A program made the translations under genes and the position numbers. This document shows positions 49,375 to 59,737 of a stretch of DNA of 64,000 nt, piece after piece (within the stretch, counting starts at the first letter, position 1; every line of letters begins with the position of its first letter). Under the pieces are notes generated by a model that saw only the letters and a list, made by a program, of their open reading frames with translations, was not told the DNA's origin and ran no database searches. The DNA is from Sclerotinia nivalis (lineage: Eukaryota > Ascomycota > Leotiomycetes > Helotiales > Sclerotiniaceae): the NCBI GenBank assembly GCA_029531795.1, contig JAPEIS010000004.1:1984001-2048000 (forward strand), in the 5' to 3' direction.

Positions 49375-50243
49375 CTAATAACTATTAAAAATATCCATCT
49401 CCGCCGTAGATCTCTCATTCATAAACTCCACAAACTCCCTATCTAATGCAAGGTCAGTAACCCTTTCTCTCACTAGAAGCACCGTCATGCAGAATTGTGA
49501 AAATACTTACAACTAATCTTATCCTCCGCATCAACCGATTTCATTATATCATTATCTATCTCTGCATCACTTATAGACTCTCCCAAATTTCCAAAGAGCT
49601 GTCTCAATTGCGCCGCCGTGATGGAACCTTGGAGGGAAGGATCAAATTCTTTCCATGCGGATTTCCACTCTTCTTCTGAATCCTCTTCAAAACATTCTTC
49701 AAAATCTTCTTCACTTGCTACAGGAATTGGGGCAGATTCTGCCCTCAAGTCATCTTCACTAAGCTTCGGATCTTCCTTCTTTTGTCTCGTTCGGCCGGTC
49801 ATCATCGCAATGAACTCTAAATGCGTTTAGTGAATGTCACCCCTGATGTAAAAACGCCATGGAGTCAAAAGTACCGTCGAAATTTATGGTACCATCGCCA
49901 TCGATGTCAACTTCTTTTATGATCTGTGCAAGTTCTTCCTCGCTTGGATTTTTTCCGGACTCTTTCATCACATGGCCGAATTCCTCTACGGTAATGTTAC
50001 CTGGGATAGTGATTAGTCCAGAAACCACAATATTTCGCTTCAAACAACTTACCCCCTTTATCCGTGTCCTGTTCGTAACATTAGCATAGAATTTCGCGAG
50101 ACTAATAACTCATCTCTGGTATAGACGTACGTATGCATCGAATGCTTCTTTGAAAATAGCAATTTCTTCATCTGAAAGTGGTTTGGCCTAAGTTCATACT
50201 TGATCAGCAGTAAGTCGGGAAATACCCAGCTTCCACATACCAT
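49375..50243 (-). CDS. Calmodulin-like EF-hand protein with acidic insertion
   Basis: Exons 50243-50241, 50187-50131, 50068-50053, 50000-49875, 49816-49511 and 49442-49375 encode 191 residues. The first coding exon is the start codon alone, followed by GTATGT and then 'AKPLSDEEIAIFKEAFDAY'. EF loop 1 is 'DTDKGGNITVEE' (21-32, imperfect), EF2 'DIDGDGTINFDE' (57-68, canonical). A linker of about 45 residues rich in Glu/Asp ('EEDFEECFEEDSEEEW') separates two degenerate C-terminal hands ('DPSLQGSITAAQ' and 'DAEDKISYRE'). It is not the main calmodulin, which has four good loops and no insert. Probably a Ca2+-binding regulator or myosin-light-chain-like protein. Confidence 0.82.
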
Positions 50244-51066
50244 TATGAGGAATAAGTTTTGATACAGAGTACAATGATAGCGTATGTATTAGAAGAAGCA
50301 AATGGGATGAATGTTGGCCAAGAAGCCAGTCGGGGAAATCATCGCATCTTAAAGTGGGATGAGATCCACAAGCAGGCCCCTGAGTTGACCGCACACACGT
50401 GATAGCATGTACGACTGTCCTAATCGAAAGCTTTCGGCAGCGAAGACCGTTTGTTCTACATCATCAAATGCTAGCTTAACTGCTTGGTGTCTAACCACTC
50501 ATCTTAAATAGTTAATTCCCTCAACAATTGCATGACCATTGTGCCTCGAATACGAACCTTGATAATAAGGTAATAAATACGTATGATCCATGGCAAGCCA
50601 ACCCATGGAGATTTCGTCAGATTAGCTACGTTGGAGTGTGGCCAAACAGAGCAATAAATTTGTGCTTGTATGGGTTTTTGTCTCATATCATCACGCCGCT
50701 GGATATGTGTGAAGAATATCACATGACTATAATCACGAGCAACATCTCCCCAACATCCGTCGCCAACCGTCCAAGTCAGACGCGACAAGAACCTTGGGTT
50801 GGGAGAATTGAGTTGACTGGAAAAGGTACGTAAAAGGAAGAGAAGAGGAGATTGGGGGATTGATGGATGTATGAGACGTTCATTAGTACAAGTTGTTCCT
50901 TTTGCATTTGATGGAGGTTATGAGGAGTAAAACGGACTCTCAAAGAGCAATGGTAGTTGAGGAAGGCACATCTATGATGTCAACACCATTTGTTACACAA
51001 TCCGAAGTTTGTAATTATTGTGGATTGGAAATAAATGCACTAGCAAAATTTCTTGTATTCATCTAT
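50244..51066. other. Intergenic region of about 0.8 kb
   Basis: Between two minus-strand genes; contains the calmodulin-like gene's promoter and the 3' flank of the next gene. Nothing recognised. Confidence 0.5.
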
Positions 51067-52820
51067 CTAAACGAACTTGCTGTCTTTGCTCACATACAAG
51101 TCAACATACTCATCCACTGCCATTGCCTCAAGTCTTTTGGCGTCATTACCTAGGTCAACCAGCTCCTTAACCTTAGCCTCACTGTAATGTGGCCCCAAAT
51201 GTCTCTTGTATTTGGCCAAAATTTCTGGCTTGGCCTCTTCTCTTCTCAATCTGTGACCCAATGGAGCATCGACAACAATCTCTTCCAGAACCTGTCCATC
51301 GTTCAATGTAACCGTCAATGCATTTGGAATGGTTCGCATGTTCTCATTGTGGTAATCCTTGGTAAATTGTGGATCTTCGACACAGGTAATCTTTTGTCGA
51401 AGTGATTCAACCAAAGGAGAAGTGGCAGCCTCTCCTCCATCGGTGTAGTCTGTAGCTTCAAGACGGCCGAAAACGAGCATAACTGCAGCCATATATTGGA
51501 TGCAGTGATCGCGATCGGCAAAGTTGTCCATAGGCTTGAATTGTTTGTCGATGATACGAATGCAAGCTTCGTGTGTTCGACAGGTGATCTCCTTGATATC
51601 AGCGGCAGACTTTCCTTGATCTACCAATTGTTGACGAATACGCTTTGCGGCTTCAATCGCGGTTTGAGAGTGGAACTCGGCTGAAAATGATTAGATGAGA
51701 TACTAGCATGGAATTCGACACATACCTGGATAAGATACCTTGAACAAAACGTTCTCCATAACATAGCTACCATATGGGCGTTGGAATTCGAATTTATTTC
51801 CCTTGAAGAGAACATCGTAGAAACCCCATACTGGAGCGGACAAAACAGTAGGCACGCCAGGCTCACCCTTCATAACCTTCAAGACCAAGTTTACGGCACG
51901 CTGGCAAGCATCACCAGCAGCCCATGACTTTCTTGACATGGTATTTGGAGAGTGTCTGTATGTTCTTAAACTCTGTCCATCAACCCAAGCTTGCGAAACT
52001 GCATCTGCAGTTTGCTTCTCGCTCAAACCTAGCATTTTGGAAACGACAGCAGCACTAGCAACCTTGACAAGTACAACATGGTCCAAACCAACTTTGTTGT
52101 ATGAGTTCAATAGCGCTAGACAACCTTGGATTTCATGTGCCTTGATCATAGCTTCCAAAACCTCTTTAATAGTTATAATCTTGCCATTGCCGAGATTCCC
52201 TCCAGCTCTGTTTGTTCGAGAGATCCAGTCTGCGACCGCGAGAATTGCTCCTAAGTTGTCGGAAGGATGACCCCATTCTGCGGCCAACCAGCAATCATTG
52301 TAATCGAGCCATCTGATCATAGCACCGATATTGAATGCACCATTGACCGGGTCGAGCTGAAATGGTGTACCAGGAACCTTTGTGCCATTAGGAACGATAG
52401 TCCCTTCGACAATTGGACCCAATAACTTTGTACATTCTTTAAATCGTAAACCTTCGAGACCGCATCCTAGAGTATCGAGGAAAACAAATCGAGCTGTGTC
52501 GAACTGACAAAATCAATTAGCGGGGTAAACAATGTTATTTTCGTAAAGCTCACAGCAAGATCGGAGTTAATTGGAGTATTGTGAACATAGCTGGCGATGT
52601 CCTTAATCTCAGGATCGTATTCTCGAGCTTGGGGTGGTGGCGGGGCCCCAGATTGTAAAGGAGACATGGTGGAGAATTGTTTGAAGGATAATGGTGTTCT
52701 TGCTGAAGCTCCGAAGTTTGCTCGAGTTTTCAATGAGAGTGAGATTCTGAGGTTTCGTGATTGGGCTGGGAATCGGAAAGTTCTTGATGCAGTACGAACA
52801 CTACGATTAATTGTCGACAT
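51067..52820 (-). CDS. Mitochondrial 2-methylcitrate dehydratase (MmgE/PrpD family)
   Basis: Exons 52820-52554, 52503-51726 and 51680-51067 encode 552 residues. The first 50 residues are Arg/Ser-rich without acidic residues, as in a mitochondrial presequence ('[20 protein letters not shown]'). The body has the PrpD blocks '[16 protein letters not shown]', '[25 protein letters not shown]' in two parts, '[22 protein letters not shown]' region, and '[14 protein letters not shown]'. The enzyme dehydrates 2-methylcitrate in the methylcitrate cycle that detoxifies propionyl-CoA. The other cycle genes are not in the window, as is usual in fungi. All introns are canonical. Confidence 0.94.
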
Positions 52821-53348
52821 TGTTCTCTTTTGTTTGAATCAATGAGGACAATTTGGCTTTCACATTGACAGATCAAAAAGCAAAAGAGTGTTGTTTGGAA
52901 TTTAGTGAGATTTTGGATTGCTTTTACAGTCTTTGACCTTTACCACCTTCCCACGGATCAACTAACCCCTCCAATTGCCTCGGCTAACAGCGGTTCAAAA
53001 CGGCATCGGCGGTGGGCACATGTGGATAAAATTATAGTTGAAAATCTGGTAAATAGCTATAACAAAAGGGAAATCAATGTGTTTTTTGTATGCATATTTT
53101 TATATGTTTCGTACAGGGTATTTCGTTCTGTTTCCAATTGTCAATTTAGCATCAAGTAACCTATTTCGCTAAGCCCAGTATGTATGTTTGCGAGCAGACG
53201 ACTGACTACCTAGTGAAATACCACCCCCCCAAAAAATGTATATTTTATATCTAAAATCCGGTGACACACGCACATATATGTATGTACTGATGACAATAGA
53301 ATTCAACAATCAGTACATGAATTTTTCCTGCTATCCTTTCCAAACTAC
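52821..53348. other. Spacer of about 530 bp
   Basis: Between two minus-strand genes. No gene; a short C run lies at 53224-53231. Confidence 0.5.
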
Positions 53349-55452
53349 CTATTTAAAGAATCCGCTAAGAGCCCGCATTGGTAACCTTTCAGTGTGATCT
53401 TTTTTCTTTCTGGCATTTAGAGATTGGCCATCAGGTTCTAGGTATATATCCCCCCATCGGACTGCAAGATTGAGAAGTCAGTAATTGTCATTTTGAAGGG
53501 GAGATCTTGAAAGGAACAAGGAAAACTAAGGGGGAAAAGCCGCGCGCGATAAGAGATCAAAGGGATATATATGGTAAGAATTAAGATAGGGTTTGAGATT
53601 GGGGACGCATACTTAATAATTGTTCTCCAAAATTTATATCCCGTAACGCCCTAATAGTAACGCGCAATTTTCCTGCCCAGACTTCCGAACGAGCTTCAAC
53701 GTTTGCGGTTTGATTCGTGCCTGCGTTGATCAGTCTGGTCCATCCTCCTTTATGGCCGGTAATAAGTGTTGCGATGGGATCTGTATTGGTATCAATTGGC
53801 TTCTTCGTTATAACATCCGGGTCGACGTCTATTACTTTTCCATCCTTGTCAACAACTGGAGGAGCATGAAAATCTACAGAGAAATGATGAGGGCACTTGA
53901 AGTCAACTTCGGCTCCCAGCGGGATGAATTCTCCAAGAACTTCCCCAATGATGTGACCTTTGTGGAGTTTCTGTAAAGTCCTAATTCCGCGATAAAGTTG
54001 TTTGGAAGTGGTGCTGGAATTGTACTCTCTGATCTCTACGAGGACTTTATCGTAGACACTGGACGTCGTGCATTGGCAAATTTTCTTTTCTCCGGGTGCT
54101 TCCAGCGGCCCCGTCCGATTACCACAAGCGACACACGCAGGATAATTTTTGCCCCATTCCCGACATGGATGTTAGATATCCGCAGGTAGGTATTCCCAGG
54201 TAGGCGGCCAGCTCGACGGCGGAGCATAGTGTTTGAAATTTTCCCGGTTATATATATTCTCTTTCAGGTTTTGGAATGGACGGGTAACCACACGCTGATG
54301 GACAGTCCTATAGCTTTCTCTATTAGGTATATTTTCTTTGAAGTTGCTGAATGGAAGTATATGGAATTCCTGGCGCACTGACTCGAAGTCACCGGAAAGG
54401 GGTGTGAATAAACAGGGCAGAAGTCTTCCATCCGATGCGACATACACTTCGTAAGGGTCTCTTATTGAAGGATCCAGTTGGATATTTTTATTCGCAACCT
54501 GTGCATTCTTCGCCACCGTTTTTTGGCCGGTTCGACGGTAAACCGTCATGTATGGAATATGCCGGGCGATAGCAAAGCCTCTAATGCTAGTATGTTCCAG
54601 TCGGAGCTTAATTTCAAATTCTTTCCACCTACCTACAAGTGCGAATTCCTCATCGTTATTTCGAGCTTCAGATCCATCAGGCATTTCTCCATATTTCAAT
54701 GCATTGCGGAAATTCTCTGATAGCATGAGGACGGCAGCACTGTCAAGTCCAATGCCATATCCAATGCCATCCACGACGTCTTCTGGGTTTGAGGCTAATG
54801 TTACAAATCGCTGCCATGAAGTATGAAGAGGCTGGCCAGACATCTCGGCATAAGGGTCATAAGTTTCAGAATTAATGAGCGTGGGGTGCAAAAAATGGTT
54901 TTGGAGGTCCACGTAAATCCTCTCGAATAGTTCCACGGCAAGTTCTTTGTTCGCTTCCCGTTCGATATTTGCCCTCACTGGTTGTGACGCTGAAGACTTT
55001 TGGAGTTCTTTTTGCCGAGCGTCTAGAAATGCCTGTCTTCTCTCTGCAGCTTGGGCTCCGGCATCATCGTCGTGCTTTCTCTTCCATCTACGATGGACTT
55101 CCACGTGCGCCGTGTTTTGTTGCTGTGCTGCCTCTTTCACACCTTTCGCAAATCTGGTCTTCAAATCTTTGATTCTTTGCTCATCCCGAAGCCTCTTCCG
55201 CTCCTTATAAGCGGATCTAGCTATGGGATCCATAGATGCCACTCTTTGTTCCTCGAATTCAATCACTTTCTTTTCGTCCTTCGCTCTCGCTAATCTCTCA
55301 GCGGGGGTGAGCTCGCTGGAACGTCGCCTGGGGCGCCGCCGAGATGAAGATCTAGAGCGAGGAGGACGGGGAGCTGGGCGAAGTGGTGGTGCAATTTCGT
55401 GCCGGCCCCTCGGCAAGTTTCCCCATGTTGGCCATGCAAACCAATTAGACAT
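53349..55452 (-). pseudogene. SET-domain gene interrupted by an in-frame TAA
   Basis: The frame from the ATG at 55452 runs 426 codons to a TAA at 54174-54172, then continues uninterrupted in the same frame to a donor at 53612, and after a 151-nt intron ends at 53349. The part before the stop has an Arg/Ser-rich head, a basic coiled-coil-like region, and a middle domain shared with the downstream SET protein, ending 'PPSSWPPTWEYLPADI'. The part after it has a cysteine cluster ('YPACVACG', 'KICQC') and a SET-like domain ('GWTRLINAG', 'LRDINFGEQLL'). No GT-AG intron can remove the TAA without also removing the cysteines. Without the stop it would be about 650 residues. Either nonsense pseudogene, strain variant or sequencing error. 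Confidence 0.75.
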
Positions 55453-56230
55453 TACGATTCAATTGCGATTTGGACTTTCTGAGTAGTTGGTAGAATTGAA
55501 AATGTGAAAAATGTTGTGATAGCACAAATGAAGCTATTACAGTTATCGCATCCGACTCTTCGTGAAAACATATAATAAATCCAAATTCTTTGTGCTCCAT
55601 TGAATCGACATTATACAATAAAAGAAAGTCCCCGCATGCGGTTACAATCAATTTCGAGAACAAACAAAGAAAGGAAAAGATTTCATTATTTCATTATAAT
55701 CCACAAGTGCATGAGAAATTTGGCGTTTACGCCGTGAACGGTTTCCTTTCTCTTGAAGAACTCGATGAGCGAGAATCTCCTCCCAGATAGGTACTGATAG
55801 AGCACTGGAAGAATTTCATGTAACAGTAGAACTCAGTTTCGAAAGTTTACATTTGGCATATTACACGTGATATTGTTATCACGTTTCCATGTCAATATGG
55901 TAGGACGGCTCTGGGCACCGGAACGGCACCAAAACGTGTTTTTCAATCCGTAACCGTGTTCTGTCGAAAAGTCTTTGATACAAAAAGTAACCAAATCAGT
56001 ATTGGACACAGTTATTTGGAACTACCGTCTTCGCAAAACAACCTTGTACAGGAGTATGAAACCTCCCTTTTACTAGCCACGTGCCGACGAGGCATGGGCC
56101 TTCTCAAATTCTCAATGTATAACTGACAATAAAAGATAAAACGGGTTCTAGGATGGAAAAGTATAATATTTAAAAGAAGTGGAAGAATTGGAACTTACCA
56201 AAGAGGATGGAAACCTACCAGCAGATCCAC
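55453..56230. other. Spacer between tandem SET genes
   Basis: About 780 bp; contains the promoter of the interrupted SET gene. No other feature. Confidence 0.5.
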
Positions 56231-57418
56231 CTATGCCTCAAAGTATTCCGGCCCGTAATCAACACACAATTCGTCACCCATCCTCAAATCTCTATTTGCA
56301 ACAATGAGTATCCTTACCTTCCCCGCCACAACTTGTGTCTCAAACTGACAATTTCCCTGTCCCCCATCCATATGATTAAGAAATCGAGTCCAATTCCCCC
56401 GCTCTCCTCCTTTTAGTCCGCAAATATCTCCTACATCACCCCATTCTCCATCCTCATCCATCTCTGATCCCTCTCCATCTTCACAAGTGATAGGAGGTCC
56501 ATGATACAGAAATGTATACGTCATATCCTCAAAAGCCTGCATAACGGATGGGGTTGGTAAGGGAATGTATTCGCCTAGATATTCGTCGAGGATTTCTCCT
56601 TTGGGAACATCCTCGAGTAGCCGCACTCCTCGATTCAGTGAACCCTCTGATCCGGGATAGCAAGGATATTGAATGATCTCCACTAAAGGTCGCCGGAACA
56701 CGGTGTGTGTCCGACAAACACAACGGCGACCGAAACCTTTAGCTCGGGTTTCTAATCCGCAATGGGTACAGAGCGGATAATTGGCGGAGTACGGATCCCG
56801 GATGGGATCATTTGGAGCATGCGGATAAAGCCATTCTTCTGGCCAGGAAGCTGGGCGTGGGTGTTTGTGGAAGTTGGACGGGTTGTATATATTGGATGTG
56901 ATGGTCTGCATGGGGTATTGACTACCGTTAGCGGCAGTGAAGTAGCTTCTTTCAATTGTTTGACCGTCCATAGCGAGATAGAGTTCATGTGGATGAGATA
57001 CTGATGGTACATCTTCTGATGACGATAGATGCCCGATAACTGCTGCTAAAGTGCTTTCATTATAGGATTCATGATACCTGACGTTGCGGCTGAGAGCAAA
57101 CATGCGCAAACTACCAGATAGTGGTTCTAATAGATCTAGGAGTTGGTTCCAGTCTTTGTTAGTATAGTTCTCGAGTGAAACTCGGAATTGAACAGAATGC
57201 ATAGAGATAACGAGACTCTCGCGACCTACTGAACTATCCGCCAATTGATACCTTTTCCGAAGAGCGGTTGGCCATTCTGACCATGCTGGAAACGGCTGAT
57301 CGCGGAGCCAGGATTTTGGATAACTCCATCTGTGGTTGAGCTCGAAGTAAATATATTCAATGGTTTGAGCAGGAGTCTTGTAAGAAACCTGCGTCGATGC
57401 ACCTCTTCGCCAGGACAT
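56231..57418 (-). CDS. SET-domain protein, intact paralogue
   Basis: A single exon of 395 residues from the ATG at 57418. The N-terminal 200 residues are the family's own domain ('IEYIYFELNHRWSYPKSW', 'PHELYLAMDGQTIERSYF'). A cysteine cluster follows ('LCTHCG', 'RRCVCRTH'), then the SET domain: 'RGVRLLEDVPKGEILDEYLGEY' region, 'GNWTRFLNHMDGGQGNCQFE', and the terminal 'GDELCVDYGPEYFEA'. The 'RFLNH' and 'DYG' motifs correspond to the cofactor/active-site NHS and ELxxDYG blocks, so activity is plausible; substrate unknown (lysine of histone or other protein). Related along its whole length to the interrupted gene at 53.3-55.5 kb. Confidence 0.85.
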   Translation of the reverse strand: MSWRRGASTQVSYKTPAQTIEYIYFELNHRWSYPKSWLRDQPFPAWSEWPTALRKRYQLADSSVGRESLVISMHSVQFRVSLENYTNKDWNQLLDLLEPLSGSLRMFALSRNVRYHESYNESTLAAVIGHLSSSEDVPSVSHPHELYLAMDGQTIERSYFTAANGSQYPMQTITSNIYNPSNFHKHPRPASWPEEWLYPHAPNDPIRDPYSANYPLCTHCGLETRAKGFGRRCVCRTHTVFRRPLVEIIQYPCYPGSEGSLNRGVRLLEDVPKGEILDEYLGEYIPLPTPSVMQAFEDMTYTFLYHGPPITCEDGEGSEMDEDGEWGDVGDICGLKGGERGNWTRFLNHMDGGQGNCQFETQVVAGKVRILIVANRDLRMGDELCVDYGPEYFEA

Positions 57419-57933
57419 TGAGTGTGAGATGATTAAGTAAACACGAGGCCAGCCTCAAATTATAAAAGCGATTGAGAAGTGAGAAATAAGTGGTGCACGA
57501 AGACTTGAAGCTCCTGAGCATAATGCCATTGTGGCTGGCAATACTTATATTGCAATTGCGCCCTTTGTGTTGTTTAATGAAGGACAATCCAACAAAGGTC
57601 GGCAGACGGGCAATCATTAACGATTGGATCTTTAAGAAAGGAAATAAATGTTTCCTTCAACTGGAATAAACAAAGCACTTGCTATCACGGAGACTATTAT
57701 TAGTATCCCAGGACTAATATAGCATCGGGAGGGTCAGAATTTGCGAGGACAAGATGACAGGGTGAAATAATTTTCTGTCTTTAACTCTCGCTTATCGCGT
57801 TGAAACGCCTTCGTAGCTAACTGTATATGCCTGCACAAATATCCTAAATGCCATATTTCCTATAAAGTACACCAGACCGTTGCCAAACGCCATCCGACCT
57901 TTGAATATTATGCGCAAACATGTACATTGAAGT
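57419..57933. other. Spacer of about 515 bp
   Basis: Between the SET gene's start and the EAF gene's 3' end. Nothing recognised. Confidence 0.5.
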
Positions 57934-58872
57934 TTATTCTTCCTCACTCTCATCACTCTCATCTCCTTGTTGATCCATCATCAGCTCTTTTTCCATTTCC
58001 GCTTGAAGGTCCGCCTCCAGATCTGCCTCCAGATCCATTGCCTCTTCATCGCTAATCGCTCCAGGATTGTTGACTGGGCTCGGCAGTTTCAAATGATCCA
58101 CATCCTGGTTTGGTTCATAAATTTCATCATGGTCCGCATCCTCGTCTTCATCGCTGATCTCCTCGCTCAGCTCCCTTTGAAAGATCGGAGCTCTATACTC
58201 GTATTGTTGTTGTGAGCTCTGTCCATCTGGATATTCAACTGTGAGACCGTCGTCTGATTCTTCTTCTGGTTCGGGGCTTGGTTCACGCGGTGGTGGTTTC
58301 TTCTTGGCCTTCTCGGCCTTTGCGCGGGGGGCGGGTTTTGCTTTTGTTGTCGTCGTAGCTTTTGTTTTGGGGGCTTTCTTTTGCGGTACTTTAAGTTGAG
58401 GCTCCTCTGTAACAGCCTTGGTTGGTGGTTCTAATTGTTCGTATTGTGATTGCAGTTGAGCGGCGTCATCCGTCCACGGCGCGCTTGTCAGATTCATATC
58501 AAATGTGGAATCAATGCGATCTAAAACCAATACCTTCCTGACGGGATCAAAAGTAAGTATGAATTGTCCCTCTCCGGAGGACCGGGCTCCGGCATATGTA
58601 TAGTCATCATTATTATCGGAGAAAGAAAGGTCGTAATCTGAAGAAGCGGGATTAGAAGAGGGTTTTAATTGTGCCGAGTTCGCAGAGGCGCCGACAGTTG
58701 GGTCAGGTTTGTGGTTGTCTAGTAATTGTTAGTTAATCGTTAATCTGATGCTGGGCCAGCAGAACCTACATCGTATGGCGGTATATATATTATTGGAAGC
58801 TTTTCCAAGTAAGGCATCGCTGAGAACGATGGGGTATTTTCCTGGCTTATCCCAATCTATTGCCGTAGCCAT
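57934..58872 (-). CDS. RNA polymerase II elongation factor EAF (ELL-associated factor)
   Basis: Exons 58872-58770 and 58718-57934 give 295 residues. The EAF N-terminal domain covers about 1-125: 'GKYPIVLSDALLG' near the start, 'DYTYAGARSSGEGQFILTFD' and 'KVLVLDRIDSTFDMNLT' after the intron. The rest is low-complexity: Ala/Lys/Pro-rich with basic runs, then strongly acidic to the end ('DESDESEEE'). EAF binds ELL and stimulates Pol II elongation. The ATG at 58872 precedes 'ATAIDWDKPGKYP'; the upstream in-frame extension has no ATG. It diverges from the monooxygenase gene. Confidence 0.85.
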
Positions 58873-59737
58873 GGTCGTTTTTCGATGTAGGACACCACGC
58901 TCTTTGAAAAGTTGATACAAAAATAAATGATGGTAAAACGAGTCGAGGATAAACCAGAGTTATGATAAAACTTGTAAATTGAAGCAATATGCTGTGAATA
59001 ATATCATATCACAGTGAGCGTGAGTAAGTATGAGCAATGGGTGACAAAATGATGGAAAGGAAGTGGGAGTGGAGTGAGAGTGGAGTGAGGCTTGCAGGTG
59101 CTGTGCTATGGGATTGTCAATTTATTAGGTAATGAAACCAACGGAGGTTAAAGTTGGTAAGGTGGTTAATCTTGGGGAAAACTAAAAATAAAAAAACTTC
59201 CTTTAAATACCTTATCAATTCACATACAGATTCTTTTTGATACGTCTACCGTATCACCTATCACCTACCACCTTCGGGGTCATCTAGTAGGTCACAGTAT
59301 TAGGTCACAATATTTTAAGTATTGAGATACGGTATACATTCCACCGGGGCACAATTCTCAATTCTCAATTCTCAATATCCAAAATAGATTCCGAAGATAT
59401 CTCAGGTAAAGGTAACTTACCACTGGTATCCAGTCTTCTTCTTACCCCACAGATCTTTATACCTTACGACCTTGAGTTTGCCACAAATGAAATATTGTCT
59501 CAGAGTTTCACACTGCATTATGATCTTTATGACCCTGCCAATTAATGTTATGGCGATCCGAGCTGGGGTTTCGTCATCATGAGACTTCTTACTTAAACGA
59601 GGAGACACAAGATATGAAAGGGTACTCCTCTCGTCACATCCTCATGCAGTTCTGTAATATAGACTTGATCTTTTGTCGCATCCCCATAATCATCTTCTGG
59701 AATCCCAAATTCGAGCTCGTTCTTTCCTATTCTCAAC
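58873..59737. promoter_or_regulatory. Divergent spacer between EAF and the monooxygenase
   Basis: About 865 bp containing both promoters. A CAATTCTC repeat of three units lies at 59352-59376. No defined site. Confidence 0.45.
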
